This document shows, piece by piece, positions 1 to 10,236 of a stretch of 64,000 bases of DNA (the stretch's first letter is position 1; each line of letters opens with the position of its first letter). Source of the stretch: Terriglobia bacterium (lineage in GTDB: Bacteria > Acidobacteriota > Terriglobia > Terriglobales > Acidobacteriaceae); NCBI GenBank assembly GCA_020073465.1, contig JAIQFC010000015.1, positions 164,074-228,073 of the forward strand, given 5' to 3'. The translations under genes were made by a program, and so were the position numbers. The notes beneath the pieces are model-generated. The model ran no database searches, had not been told where the DNA came from, and worked only from the letters and a program-made list of their open reading frames with translations.

Positions 1-76
1 GGTCCGGCGCTGGAATTCCCGGCGCCGGGCTTTCCCGCTCCTGGCGGATTGATCGGCTGTAGGGAGATATCAAGCT

Positions 77-538
77 ATGGCATTAGCGAAACGAAATGAA
101 GGAGCCAAGATCAGCTCCGACATCAACGTCACGCCCATGGTGGACGTGATGCTGGTTCTGCTGATTATCTTCATGGTGGTCACGCCCATGTTGCAGCACG
201 GCGTGAGCGTCGACTTGGCCAAGGTCAACAGCCCGGAGCAGATGCCGGACGCCGACAAGGAAGACGCGCTGCTGGTTTCCGTGACCCGGGACGGCCAGGT
301 CTACTTCGGCTCTGACCAGATTACGATCGACAGTTTGACCAACAAGGTGAAGGATCGCCTCGCCAACAAGCCGGACAAGCGCGTGTACGTCAAGGCGGAT
401 ATGCGGGCCCGATTCGGCGGCGTAGTGCAAGTCGTCGACGCCGTGCGAGCCGCCGGGGTTGACGATCTGGGCTTGCTCACCGATCAGAGGAAAACTACTC
501 CAGCCACCCCGCCAGCTCCAGCCGCGGGCGGGCAATAG
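77..538 (+). CDS. Biopolymer transport protein ExbD/TolR family
   Basis: Translation has 'SDINVTPMVDVMLVLLIIFMVVTPML', typical of ExbD/TolR; followed directly by a paralogue. Confidence 0.93.
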   Translation: MALAKRNEGAKISSDINVTPMVDVMLVLLIIFMVVTPMLQHGVSVDLAKVNSPEQMPDADKEDALLVSVTRDGQVYFGSDQITIDSLTNKVKDRLANKPDKRVYVKADMRARFGGVVQVVDAVRAAGVDDLGLLTDQRKTTPATPPAPAAGGQ

Positions 539-550
539 AGGAGAACGACC

Positions 551-991
551 ATGGGAATGGCAGTTGGCCCGAGCGGAGGCCAAAACGCGAATATTAACGT
601 AACGCCGCTCATCGATGTGTTGCTGGTGCTGCTCATCATCTTCATGGTGATCTCGCCGGTTACGCCCAAAGGACTGGATGCGCTGGTTCCTCAGCCGCCT
701 CCGCCCAATGCCCCGAAGAACACCGCCCCCGACCGCACCATCGTTGTCCAGTTGATTGATCGTGGCGCAGGCCAGGATCCGGGCCTCAAGATCAACAACG
801 AAGATGCGACCTGGGACAATCTGCAGGGCCGTCTGACCGACATCTACAAACTGCGCGCCGAGAAGGTCATGTTCGTGAAGGGTGATGATGCCATCCCCTT
901 CGCCAACGTTGCGAACGTGATCGACATCGCTCACGCCGCTGGAGTGGACAAAGTCGGTCTCATTACCGCGAAGATCGAAGCGGGCGGCTAG
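551..991 (+). CDS. Biopolymer transport protein ExbD/TolR family, second copy
   Basis: 'NINVTPLIDVLLVLLIIFMVISPVTPKGLDA'; tandem with previous ORF. Confidence 0.93.
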   Translation: MGMAVGPSGGQNANINVTPLIDVLLVLLIIFMVISPVTPKGLDALVPQPPPPNAPKNTAPDRTIVVQLIDRGAGQDPGLKINNEDATWDNLQGRLTDIYKLRAEKVMFVKGDDAIPFANVANVIDIAHAAGVDKVGLITAKIEAGG

Positions 992-1137
992 ATCCGCCCC
1001 CGTTGGAAAGCCCGGAAGGTGCGTTTTTCGCTTTTGGCCCGGCACGGGAGGACCTCCTCCCGTGCTCCCGCGGCCCGCGCTTGTCAATCCGCTGTCTCTG
1101 GGCCTAGGATGCTGTGGCAAGGGAGACTTATACCGCA

Positions 1138-1974
1138 ATGAATAAGAATGTGAGACTGCTCACGCTGGCCGCGGTTGCGCTGGCACTTCTTTCCTCTGTG
1201 GGCTGTGATAAGTTGCGCGCCCGCGATCAGCTCAACAAAGGAGTGGAGTCCTACAAGAACTCCCACTTCGAGACCGCCATTGATCATTTCCAGAAGGCCG
1301 TTGAGCTGGACCCAAGCCTCACCAACGCGCGCATGTATCTGGCGACAGCCTACGTCTCGCTGTACATCCCGGGCGTAGATTCACCGGACAACATCAGCAA
1401 TGCGAATCAGGCCATCGAGCAGTATCAGAAGGTGCTGAATGGCAAGCCGTCGCGCGAACAGAAGGTCAATAGCGCGAAGGGCATTGCCTATCTGGACTTG
1501 AACATGAAGAAGTTCGACGAGGCCAAGAAGTACTACCGCATGGCGTCCGATGTGGACCCGAATGATCCCGAACCGTACTATTCGGTCGGAGTCATCGACT
1601 GGACTGCCAGCTACCAGCCGCGCATGGAAGAGCGCGCTAAGCTCGGTCTCAAGCCGGAAGAGAACCTGAATCCCAAGAACAAGGATCAGAAGGTTATCTG
1701 CGACGCTCTGAAGGTAAAGAACATGCCTGTTATCCAGGAAGGCATTGACAGCCTGACCAAGGCTCTTCAGTTGCGTCCTGACTACGACGACGCCATGGCG
1801 TACCTGAACCTGATGCACCGGGAGAGGGCGGACGTCGAATGTGACGACCTGGCGGCTCGAGAGGAAGACTTGAAGACCGCGGCGCACTGGGTGGATGAAA
1901 CCCTGCGTGTCAAGAAAGAGAAAGCGGAGAAGGCAGCCTCGGCTGCGCCCGGCACTGTGGACCAGTCGAAGTAG
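1138..1974 (+). CDS. TPR-repeat lipoprotein
   Basis: Lipobox-like 'LALLSSVGC' near the N-terminus and TPR-like helices ('YKNSHFETAIDHFQKAVELDPSLTNARMYLATAY'); internal ATG at 1138 preferred over GTG at 1114. Confidence 0.85.
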   Translation: MNKNVRLLTLAAVALALLSSVGCDKLRARDQLNKGVESYKNSHFETAIDHFQKAVELDPSLTNARMYLATAYVSLYIPGVDSPDNISNANQAIEQYQKVLNGKPSREQKVNSAKGIAYLDLNMKKFDEAKKYYRMASDVDPNDPEPYYSVGVIDWTASYQPRMEERAKLGLKPEENLNPKNKDQKVICDALKVKNMPVIQEGIDSLTKALQLRPDYDDAMAYLNLMHRERADVECDDLAAREEDLKTAAHWVDETLRVKKEKAEKAASAAPGTVDQSK

Positions 1975-2000
1975 TTGTCGCAGTCTTTTTAGACCGTCGG

Positions 2001-2037
2001 CCTCTTTCGCGAAATGCGAAAGGGGCTTTCTTGTTTG
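2001..2037 (+). terminator. Rho-independent terminator after the TPR lipoprotein gene
   Basis: CCTCTTTCGC-GAAAT-GCGAAAGGGG stem followed by CTTTCTTGTTTG. Confidence 0.7.
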
Positions 2038-2059
2038 TGGAACGACCCTCGCCGCGCGG

Positions 2060-3637
2060 CTACTGCCGGCTGTACAACCTCACCTCGACCTGCGGAAACA
2101 GAAACCGCTGCATCTTGGGGAACGCCTCCCCCAAAGTCTGCGTCAGAATCCCAGTCGTAGCGTCGGGTTCCGCTGGAGGACCGTTGTACATCAGCACAAC
2201 CCAGACGCGCCGGGATTGCGCAGGTGCCGAGTGCAGAAATTCGCTCGTCGGTTTGCCCGTAAAGTCACGGTAGTCCAGGTGGTCGGCATGATGAGGAAAG
2301 AGAATCTCCGGGCCCAACGCGTCTGCCGAACTCCCGCGAGCCCGCAGCGACCTGTAAAACTCATATGGAACGCGAGTTGCGGCGATGTGGAAGAGCACGC
2401 CGTCGGCGGGCTGGGCGTGATCCATGACGTAGGCGCTGGCGGCTCCTATCCCGTCCCGGTCGAGATCGAAGTCGTGATCGTAGTAGGAGAGCATTCCGTA
2501 GAGCGATAGCAGCAGCATGGCCGCAAGCGCGGCAGGAAGCTGCCAGATTCCCCGCAAACGCGCCACTCCTGCTGCCGCGAGAATCAAGAACGCGGGCAAG
2601 CAAAAAATCAGGTACCGCCCGTAGAACACCGGGCGGGCCAGGGAGAGCACCAGGGTAAGCAGGACCGGAAACAATAGCCAGATCAGAAGGAACTGATATC
2701 GCCACATTTCCCACGAGGCACTCGCCCTCCTCGCGAATAGTTTCCTGCCCAGTGGAGCGACTGCGGCGATCACAGCGATGGCGTAAAGCCCAACCCCCTC
2801 CGCGCCAGCATTGCCCGCCATGTGTTCGTAGTAGTCGAGCAGATCATGGAAGCCGGGGCGATGAATCCATTTCAGCGGGCCTGCTCCCAGCTTTCCCACG
2901 AACACGAGCAGCGGCAGCACCGACACTGCGATCCAGATCCAGGCCCGCCGCACATGGGGCGGGACCGAGAGGGCGTGTTGCGCGTCTTCCGTTGACGGGG
3001 AAGACCGGCTTAGAAGCAGCAGTGCCAGCCATTGCGCCGCCACAAGCAGCAGCGCGTAGAAATGCGCATACACAGCCAGAACGCTGGTCAACGCATAGGC
3101 CAAGAGATTGCGGCGGGATGACTCTCTGAGGAACTCGACGAAGAATGCGCCTGATAGTGTGGCCAGCAGAACGAAGAGCGCATAGCTGCGCGCCTCCTGC
3201 GCGTATCGAATGTGATAAGCGTTGAACGCCAGCAGCGCGGTCGCAATCAGTGCCGTACGGCGGTCAAAGAGAAGCCCGGCCAGCCAGTAGATCGCAGGGA
3301 GCGCAGCCACGGCCGCGATCACCGACAGGCTGCGAATGAAAAACTCGCTTTGCCCGACGTGCAGCCAGCCGCGCAACAGAACGTAGTACAGCGACATGTT
3401 CGCTTCGCGCCACCACAGCAAGTGGAGGAAGTTCGCCCAGTCGAGCCGGGCCGCTTCCACGCTGAAGCATTCGTCGAACCAGAAAGGCTTCCGGGCGAGG
3501 AACAGGAATCGCAGCACTGTGCCGGCCGCCAGCAGCGTGAGCAATGCGGCTGTAGTCAGAGGGTCTCCGGCATTGGAGGCATGACTCGCCGAAGTGGACT
3601 TCGTGTCTTGATTCATCGCCGCATCGGAAGGCAGCAT
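2060..3637 (-). CDS. Glycosyltransferase family 39 / dolichyl-phosphate-mannose-type membrane protein
   Basis: Multi-TM protein; 'KPFWFDECFSVEAARLDWANFLHLLWWREANMSLYYVLLRGWLHVGQSEFFIRSLS' typical of the GT39/PMT_2 N-terminus. Confidence 0.82.
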   Translation of the reverse strand: MLPSDAAMNQDTKSTSASHASNAGDPLTTAALLTLLAAGTVLRFLFLARKPFWFDECFSVEAARLDWANFLHLLWWREANMSLYYVLLRGWLHVGQSEFFIRSLSVIAAVAALPAIYWLAGLLFDRRTALIATALLAFNAYHIRYAQEARSYALFVLLATLSGAFFVEFLRESSRRNLLAYALTSVLAVYAHFYALLLVAAQWLALLLLSRSSPSTEDAQHALSVPPHVRRAWIWIAVSVLPLLVFVGKLGAGPLKWIHRPGFHDLLDYYEHMAGNAGAEGVGLYAIAVIAAVAPLGRKLFARRASASWEMWRYQFLLIWLLFPVLLTLVLSLARPVFYGRYLIFCLPAFLILAAAGVARLRGIWQLPAALAAMLLLSLYGMLSYYDHDFDLDRDGIGAASAYVMDHAQPADGVLFHIAATRVPYEFYRSLRARGSSADALGPEILFPHHADHLDYRDFTGKPTSEFLHSAPAQSRRVWVVLMYNGPPAEPDATTGILTQTLGEAFPKMQRFLFPQVEVRLYSRQ

Positions 3638-3719
3638 GCCGGGTCGCCGGAAAATCCTGGGATTCCAGATGATACTATGCTAGAAACATCCGATAATTTC
3701 GGGCGTTCCAAACGTCACT

Positions 3720-4538
3720 ATGAGTGCGACCTCCGTGCAGAGTGTGCCCCGCGTCAGCCCTGCCGCCGTCAGCGATCGGTGGAAGGGCCGCGTATCCGTA
3801 CTCGTGCCGGTCTACAACGAGGCAGCACACGTCGATGAGTTGCTGCAGGCGATCCAGGCGTCTCCCGTCAAGAAGGAGATTATCGTGGTCGATGATGGTT
3901 CGACTGACGGTACCCGCGAAAAGCTGAAGGCTCTCCCGGCCACGGATGACCTGTCCATCGTTTTTCACGAAAGAAACTGCGGCAAAGGAGCAGCGGTTCG
4001 CACCGCGCTGGCCCACGCTCGCGGCGAATACGTACTGATTCAGGATTCCGACCTCGAGTACGACCCGCAGGATTATCCTGCCCTGTTGCGACCGCTGGAA
4101 GAACGGGCCGCCAATGTTGTGTACGGTGTGCGTCCCGACCGGCCCGAACGTGGATTGCGATTCTTCCTGGGTGCCAAACTTCTGACGCACCTGTCGAACC
4201 TGCTCTACCGCGCGGGCATTCATGACGAGGCCACCTGCTATAAGGTCTTCCGCCGTTCGCTGCTTGGTCAGATTCAACTGGAATGTCAACGCTTCGAGTT
4301 CTGTCCCGAAGTGACCGCCAAGCTTTGCCGCATGGGCGAGAAGATTGCCGAGGTTCCGGTGTCCTATAACCCGCGGTCGTCTGGCGAAGGCAAGAAGATC
4401 CGCCACTCCGACGGCTGGCTGGCCATCTGGACGCTCATCCGCTACCGCTTCATTCGGCGGAGCCGCTGGCTCCGGCCCCCGGCCGAAAAGCCGGGGACTC
4501 CATTCGCAGTGAGTTTCCTCCGCAAGCCGCAGCAGTAA
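3720..4538 (+). CDS. Glycosyltransferase family 2
   Basis: 'VSVLVPVYNEAAHVDELLQAI...IIVVDDGSTDGTREKL...IQDSDLEYDPQDY'. Confidence 0.93.
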   Translation: MSATSVQSVPRVSPAAVSDRWKGRVSVLVPVYNEAAHVDELLQAIQASPVKKEIIVVDDGSTDGTREKLKALPATDDLSIVFHERNCGKGAAVRTALAHARGEYVLIQDSDLEYDPQDYPALLRPLEERAANVVYGVRPDRPERGLRFFLGAKLLTHLSNLLYRAGIHDEATCYKVFRRSLLGQIQLECQRFEFCPEVTAKLCRMGEKIAEVPVSYNPRSSGEGKKIRHSDGWLAIWTLIRYRFIRRSRWLRPPAEKPGTPFAVSFLRKPQQ

Positions 4539-4562
4539 ACCTGCTGCCGTTGATCTGGATCG

Positions 4563-5882
4563 GTGCCTGTCCTGATAAACTGCCGCTCGATGGACAGACC
4601 ATCCCAGGCGGCAATCCCCAAATCTCTGCTTTGGCTCGTGCTCCTGTCATTTGGGCTGCAAGTGGCGACAATCGGCGTCGCCCGCCAGTACCGCGCTCGC
4701 CCTGGAGAAGACCACTTCGCCTTCGGCTGGGAGATGGGCCGGGTCGCCCGCTCGCTCGCGCTGGGCCAGGGCTTCAGCAATCCCTACGGAGGAAACACCG
4801 GGCCTACCGCATGGGAGCCGCCGCTCTATCCCTACCTGATGGGCGGCGTCTTCAAGGTGTTCGGAATCTACACCTATGCTTCGGCTTGGGTACTGCTCAC
4901 CATCAACAGCCTGCTCTCCGCGCTCACTACCGTCCCGGTCTATCGGATCGCGTGCAAGACCTTCGACAAGCGTATCGCGATCTGGTCTGCCTGGACGTGG
5001 GCGCTGCTTCCGTATGTCTGGTACTGGTCCGTTCACTGGATCTGGGACACAACGTTTACCCCGCTCGTGCTCAGCCTGATTTTTCTGGTCGCCCTTGAAC
5101 TGGAGGAGTGGCGCGGATGGTGTGGCTGGGTGATCTTCGGCATGCTGTGGGGCGTTGGCTCACTGGCGAATCCCTCGATGCTGGCCTTTCTGCCGTTCTG
5201 CGGACTCTGGATCTGGTGGCGCAGACACCGTCGCAGCTTGCCATCGATCGGCGGCGTAGTGCTGTCTTCCCTCATTTTCTTTGTAGTTCTATCACCCTGG
5301 CTGATTCGCAACTATCAAGTTTTCGGGCAGTTCGTATTCATCCGAGACGACTTCGGACTTCAATTCCGGCTTGGCAACTGGAAAGGCGCTGAGGGCATGC
5401 TGATGGCCTATCTCCAGCCCAACCTAAACCAGCTGGAGTTTGAAAAATTTCAGCGCATGGGCGAGTTGGCCTATGCGGCAGACTGCAAGCGGCTGGCCTT
5501 CGAGTGGATTCGAGAGAGCCCGTCGCGTTTCCTGATCGTCAGCCTGAAGCGGTTCTTCTACTACTGGAACGGCGTTCCCCGGCCGAGTGACAGCCGCGCT
5601 CCCTGGGACTTCCGCAATTCCCTCTTCCTCGCCTCGTCAGTGCTGTGCCTGTGGGGCCTGTTTCGCGCACTGCGCCAAAAGCGGCCCGGAGCGTGGCTTT
5701 TCGCGGGTCTCGTCCTGACCTACCCCACAACGTATTATTTCGTCTTTCCCCACGCCCGCTACCGGCATCCGATCGAACCGGAGTTGCTGATCGTGGCGGT
5801 GTTCCTGCTCTCGGAGGCGCGAAAAGGCAATCCGCCAGTCGTATCCGACGAGATCTCAGCGCGTGCCTCGCACCTCCAGTAG
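4563..5882 (+). CDS. Membrane glycosyltransferase (GT39/ArnT-like)
   Basis: Multi-TM hydrophobic protein with PMT-like organisation; ATG at 4590 may be the true start. Confidence 0.72.
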   Translation: MPVLINCRSMDRPSQAAIPKSLLWLVLLSFGLQVATIGVARQYRARPGEDHFAFGWEMGRVARSLALGQGFSNPYGGNTGPTAWEPPLYPYLMGGVFKVFGIYTYASAWVLLTINSLLSALTTVPVYRIACKTFDKRIAIWSAWTWALLPYVWYWSVHWIWDTTFTPLVLSLIFLVALELEEWRGWCGWVIFGMLWGVGSLANPSMLAFLPFCGLWIWWRRHRRSLPSIGGVVLSSLIFFVVLSPWLIRNYQVFGQFVFIRDDFGLQFRLGNWKGAEGMLMAYLQPNLNQLEFEKFQRMGELAYAADCKRLAFEWIRESPSRFLIVSLKRFFYYWNGVPRPSDSRAPWDFRNSLFLASSVLCLWGLFRALRQKRPGAWLFAGLVLTYPTTYYFVFPHARYRHPIEPELLIVAVFLLSEARKGNPPVVSDEISARASHLQ

Positions 5883-5936
5883 AATCGTGTGTTTGGCACG
5901 TGCTTGTGAATTCGATGCCCGGGCCACTGGTTTGAA

Positions 5937-7457
5937 ATGTTTAAGAAGATTCTGATTGCCAATCGGGGCGAGATCGCGGTGCGCATCATCCGCGCCTGCC
6001 ATGAGATGGGAATTGCTGCCGTGGCGGTCTATTCCGACGTCGACCGCACCGCGTTGCATGTTCGCAAAGCCGACGAGGCCTACCCTATTGGCGCCCCAGC
6101 CGCAACGGAATCCTACCTCAACATCCCGAAGATTCTCGACGTCGCCAAACGATCGGGGGCGGACGCCATCCATCCTGGCTACGGCTTTCTCTCCGAAAAC
6201 GCGAAGTTTGCCCAGGCCTGCACCGATGCGGGGGTGAAGTTCATCGGCCCCACCGCCGCCTCCATGGAAATGATGGGATCGAAGACGCGCGCTCGCCAGA
6301 CGATGGAAGCGGCTGGGGTGCCTCTCGTCCCTGGAACCGCCCGCGGGCTCGAATCCATCGAACAAGCTCAGCAGGTCGCGGAGCGCATTGGGTACCCGGT
6401 CATGCTGAAAGCCGCGGCAGGCGGAGGCGGCAAGGGCATGCGCCTGGTGCACACACCGGAACAGTTGAAATCGTCGCTCGAGGCCGCGCGCAGCGAAGCC
6501 GAACGCTCCTTCGGCGACAGCGAGATCTACGTCGAGAAGGCAATCGTCAATCCGAGGCACATCGAGATGCAGGTGCTCGCGGATGAGCACGGCAGCACCG
6601 TCTACCTGGGCGAACGAGAGTGCTCCCTGCAGCGGCGCCATCAGAAGGTGCTGGAAGAGTCGCCATCGCCGGTCGTCGATCCCGATATGCGGCGCCGGAT
6701 GGGCGAAGTCGCGGTCCGCGTCGCCCAGGCCGCCGGCTACACCAACGCCGGCACAGTTGAGTTCCTGGTCGATCCGCAGAAAAATTTCTATTTCCTTGAG
6801 ATGAACACGCGGTTGCAGGTGGAGCATCCCGTGACCGAACTGGTCACAGGCCTCGATCTGGTCCATTTGCAAATCCGCACCGCCGCCGGAGAAAAGCTGC
6901 CGTTCACTCAGGACGCCGTGCGTCTGCGTGGTCATGCCATGGAGTGCCGCATCTACGCTGAAGATCCCGACAACAACTATTTCCCCAGTCCCGGCAAGAT
7001 CACGCTGCTGATCGCACCCACAGGGCCCGGAATCCGCCGTGACACCGGCATGTACGAGGGCTGGTCGGTCCCGATCGATTACGATCCACTCCTGGCCAAG
7101 CTGATCGGATACGGTGAAAACCGCGAGCAGGTGATCGCCCGCCTCGGCTGCGCGCTCAATGAATACTTTGTGGGCGGAATTAAGACGAACATTTCGCTGT
7201 TCCGGCGAATTCTGAGGAACCCGGACTTCCGCGCGGCGAATCTGGATACTGGATTCCTGGACCGAATGCTGAAGCAGCAGGATGTGCGCAATGAACTCGA
7301 AACCGATCCGCAGGCTGCACATGTGGCCGCGATTGCGGCCGGGATGTTTGCCGCTCTCGCTCCCGCAGCCAACGGCACGAGTGCGAGCACCCCAGACAAT
7401 GGCTCTCGGAAGGTCTCGACTTGGAGGAAGATCGGACGCGATGAAGCACTGAGGTGA
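5937..7457 (+). CDS. accC: Biotin carboxylase subunit of acetyl/acyl-CoA carboxylase
   Basis: 'MFKKILIANRGEIAVRIIRACHEMGI', 'GGGGKGMRLV', 'FLEMNTRLQVEHPVTE'. Confidence 0.95.
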   Translation: MFKKILIANRGEIAVRIIRACHEMGIAAVAVYSDVDRTALHVRKADEAYPIGAPAATESYLNIPKILDVAKRSGADAIHPGYGFLSENAKFAQACTDAGVKFIGPTAASMEMMGSKTRARQTMEAAGVPLVPGTARGLESIEQAQQVAERIGYPVMLKAAAGGGGKGMRLVHTPEQLKSSLEAARSEAERSFGDSEIYVEKAIVNPRHIEMQVLADEHGSTVYLGERECSLQRRHQKVLEESPSPVVDPDMRRRMGEVAVRVAQAAGYTNAGTVEFLVDPQKNFYFLEMNTRLQVEHPVTELVTGLDLVHLQIRTAAGEKLPFTQDAVRLRGHAMECRIYAEDPDNNYFPSPGKITLLIAPTGPGIRRDTGMYEGWSVPIDYDPLLAKLIGYGENREQVIARLGCALNEYFVGGIKTNISLFRRILRNPDFRAANLDTGFLDRMLKQQDVRNELETDPQAAHVAAIAAGMFAALAPAANGTSASTPDNGSRKVSTWRKIGRDEALR

Positions 7458-7484
7458 GCCACCGCCTGGCTCACCCTGTCGCGT

Positions 7485-7505
7485 CACTGGCCACTGACCA
7501 CTGTT
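7485..7505. repeat. Heptanucleotide tandem repeat (CACTGRC), 3 degenerate units
   Basis: CACTGGC CACTGAC CACTGTT ending 4 nt before the ATG at 7510. Confidence 0.6.
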
Positions 7506-7509
7506 TCTC

Positions 7510-8004
7510 ATGACCTACGACGTCACCATCGACGGCAAGAATTATCGGCTCGAACTCGAACGTGCTGAGGGCCTCTGGGTGTGCCGGCTCGACGGGCGCG
7601 AGATCGAAGTTGACGCAGTCCTTGCGCGTCCCGGCGTGCTTTCTCTCAGAATCGGCAACCAGGCTTACGAGATCAAATCTGAACGCGTTGCCAGCGACTT
7701 GCATCTCTGGGTCGGCAGCGCGCGTTTTGCCGCCGAGGTTCGCGATCCCCGCTCGCTCAGGAGCCGTGTCCGCGCTGCCGACGATCACGGCCCCAGGAGG
7801 GTCACCGCACCCATGCCAGGCAAGGTTGTGCGTATCCTGGTCCACGAGCATTCCGAAGTGGAGGCAGGTTCCGGCGTGGTTGTGGTTGAGGCGATGAAGA
7901 TGCAAAACGAAATCAAGTCACCCAAGAAGGGAACAATTCAGAAAGTACTCGTGAGCGAGGGTGCGGCCGTCAACGCAGGGGATGTGCTGGTGATTGTGGA
8001 GTGA
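7510..8004 (+). CDS. Biotin/lipoyl-attachment (BCCP-like) protein
   Basis: C-terminal 'PMPGKVVRILV...EAMKMQNEIKSPKKGTI' biotinylation motif; directly downstream of accC. Confidence 0.92.
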   Translation: MTYDVTIDGKNYRLELERAEGLWVCRLDGREIEVDAVLARPGVLSLRIGNQAYEIKSERVASDLHLWVGSARFAAEVRDPRSLRSRVRAADDHGPRRVTAPMPGKVVRILVHEHSEVEAGSGVVVVEAMKMQNEIKSPKKGTIQKVLVSEGAAVNAGDVLVIVE

Positions 8005-8008
8005 TCCC

Positions 8009-9070
8009 TCACTCCACGCCGTTGTTGTCCAGCACCTTTCTAGCGTAGTAATTCTCCACCTTCGCCGAATCGCGCAGAACCTCGTAGTAAGCCGATTTGA
8101 GCAGTTGCTCGCGGCGATCGTGAATCTGCGTGCGAATCGACATCTTCACGCGCTCGTCCGACAACTCGCGCTGTCCCGCCGGCTCTTTCGCCACCAGCTT
8201 CACAATGCGAAAGCCCACTAGCTGTTTAGTCCCGGGGTTCAACACAGTGATCACCGGCGTGTACTGACCGGGCTTGAGCTTGGTCACCGCATCGCGAGTC
8301 GCGGGGTCGGTGTTCCGCAGGGATGACTCCGGCGCAGGTCCAATGTCGCCGCCATTTCCGGAGGTCTCCGGATCTTCGGAATAGTTCATGGCCAGCGTGG
8401 CGAAGTCCTCGCCGCTATCCAGCCGGTTGGCGATCATCTGAATTTTCTTGCGGGCATCCGCTTCGTTTTGCGCCTTCGCGTTCTGGTTGTGCACCTGCGG
8501 GTTTGGACCCGGGGTCACCAGAATCTGCGCCAGGTGATATTGCGGCTCGATCAGGTTGAACTCGGATTTGTGCGCACTGTAGTAGGAGTTGATGTCCTGC
8601 TCGGTGACGCTGATCTTCGAGGACACTTCCTTGTTCATCACCTTCTCGACCGTGATCGACCGCCGGATGTCGCGCTTGAAGTCCGTTACCGTAAGCTTCT
8701 TGTCTTTCAGCCGCTGCTCGAATTCCTCCTGGGAAAAAGGAGATTTGAACTCGTTGTATTTCCGGTCAACCTCATCGTCGGTGGCCAGCAGGCCAAGCTT
8801 CTCGGCGCGCCGCATCAGGATTTCGTCATCAATGAGCTGGTGCAGAATGTTCAACCGCAGGGTCGTCGCCTGCTCGCCGGCGGGCTGCTGCTGCGCGGAC
8901 GCAATCTGGTTCTCGTAGTACTTGTCCACGTCAGAACGGAAAATCTTCCGGCCGTCGACAGTGGCCATCACGTCGCCGCCCACCTGCGACTTGCAGCCAA
9001 CCAGGGCCGCCAGCGTCGCTGCCAGCAGCAGCGCTGCGGCAGCCTGGACAAAAAGCAAGTTTCTTCTCAA
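8009..9070 (-). CDS. SurA/PpiC-type peptidylprolyl isomerase lipoprotein
   Basis: Lipobox 'LAALVGC'; SurA_N-like N-terminus; parvulin region 'DSGEDFATLAMNYSEDPETSGNGGDIGPAPES'. Confidence 0.88.
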   Translation of the reverse strand: MRRNLLFVQAAAALLLAATLAALVGCKSQVGGDVMATVDGRKIFRSDVDKYYENQIASAQQQPAGEQATTLRLNILHQLIDDEILMRRAEKLGLLATDDEVDRKYNEFKSPFSQEEFEQRLKDKKLTVTDFKRDIRRSITVEKVMNKEVSSKISVTEQDINSYYSAHKSEFNLIEPQYHLAQILVTPGPNPQVHNQNAKAQNEADARKKIQMIANRLDSGEDFATLAMNYSEDPETSGNGGDIGPAPESSLRNTDPATRDAVTKLKPGQYTPVITVLNPGTKQLVGFRIVKLVAKEPAGQRELSDERVKMSIRTQIHDRREQLLKSAYYEVLRDSAKVENYYARKVLDNNGVE

Positions 9071-9175
9071 AGGAATCTCTCCCTCAACCGCGATCCGCTA
9101 TGTATGACAAACGATTGCTCGACCCGCAAATCAGCAAACGAAGACCTGGGAAGCAGTGGAGACACCCGCCCGGCG

Positions 9176-10120
9176 TCATTTGGAGGCGGATGGGGCGTCC
9201 GGCACGTGAGTCGGTACGGGCTGCCCCGCGTCCCGCAATGCACGATCGAGCGCGGCGCGAAGCTCGCTGATCGGTACGGCGCCATCAATCTTTTCTCCAT
9301 TGATGAACATCGTTGGCGTGGCCGACACGCCAATTCCATCCGCCTCTTTCGTCGACGCTTTTACCGTGCTCTCGTCCTGCGCCTTGATACAGGCTTCCAA
9401 CTTCGCCGTGTCTACATTGTGCTTCTGGCCCTGCAGCATGGTCAGCTTGTCGAGAGCCGCAAACCGCGCGCCGGGTGTCTTCTCGCTGCTGACCTCATGC
9501 TGGTTCGAGTGGATGTAGTCCGCGAAGTCCCAATAAGCATCGCCGTTCTGTGCCGCCAGACAGTTCGCGTCCACCGCGGCATGCGTTGCCCAGGGATGGA
9601 TTTCGACCAGCGGATAGTCCTTGTACACGAAACTCACGCGATCGCCGTACTCCTTCAGGAGTCCGGGAAACAGCGTCTGGTGCATCCGCGAACAGAACGG
9701 GCATTCAAAATCGTCGTAGTTGACCACCGTCACTTTGGCGGCTCTGGCCCCGCGTGAAGGCCGTCCAGTTACGTCGATCTTGTTCATCACCTCGGCAAAG
9801 GGATCCTTGCTCAGGTCAAACTTGACCAGCCGCAACATGGTGTTGTGATCCTTCGAAACCAGGAACTTATAGTCGGACTTCTTGGTGTCGTCGCTGCCGA
9901 TGGTCACGGTCACCGAGTCGTAGTTAGGCCATTCGGTGCTGGGCGTCGCCGGCCCCACGGTGATATTCACTTCTGCCGGGATGTTGTACGAGGAGCGGAC
10001 CTGGCGCTTGATCTTCCTGGCGAGATCGGGTGGGGCGGACTGGGCGACACATCCCAGGCAGATCAGAATGAGGACAAGAAAAGAGCGCCGGATTAATGTC
10101 ACCAAAAACCGCCTCAGCAT
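9176..10120 (-). CDS. DsbA-family thioredoxin-fold protein
   Basis: 'VVNYDDFECPFCSRMHQTLFPGLL', 'GVSATPTMFINGEKIDGAVP'. Confidence 0.9.
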   Translation of the reverse strand: MLRRFLVTLIRRSFLVLILICLGCVAQSAPPDLARKIKRQVRSSYNIPAEVNITVGPATPSTEWPNYDSVTVTIGSDDTKKSDYKFLVSKDHNTMLRLVKFDLSKDPFAEVMNKIDVTGRPSRGARAAKVTVVNYDDFECPFCSRMHQTLFPGLLKEYGDRVSFVYKDYPLVEIHPWATHAAVDANCLAAQNGDAYWDFADYIHSNQHEVSSEKTPGARFAALDKLTMLQGQKHNVDTAKLEACIKAQDESTVKASTKEADGIGVSATPTMFINGEKIDGAVPISELRAALDRALRDAGQPVPTHVPDAPSASK

Positions 10121-10236
10121 TGCAGACTAAGCTTTGATTATCTCACAGGGCGCGGACACAAAGCCGGTAGGACCGCAGAGACAAATGCACGGGATTCGGC
10201 CAGAATCCACTCGGCCGCCGAGAAATGCCGTGAAGA

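Noticed and set aside
1-70. C-terminal end of an ExbB/TolQ-like gene
   Set aside because: Expected from context, but the ~70 nt available do not allow a frame or family to be assigned
83-1138. 351-aa minus-strand ORF across the exbD pair
   Set aside because: Antisense to two clear ExbD genes; no domain
5856-7511. 551-aa minus-strand ORF antisense to accC
   Set aside because: Shadow ORF in high-GC DNA; accC has clear motifs on the plus strand and the antisense translation resembles no family
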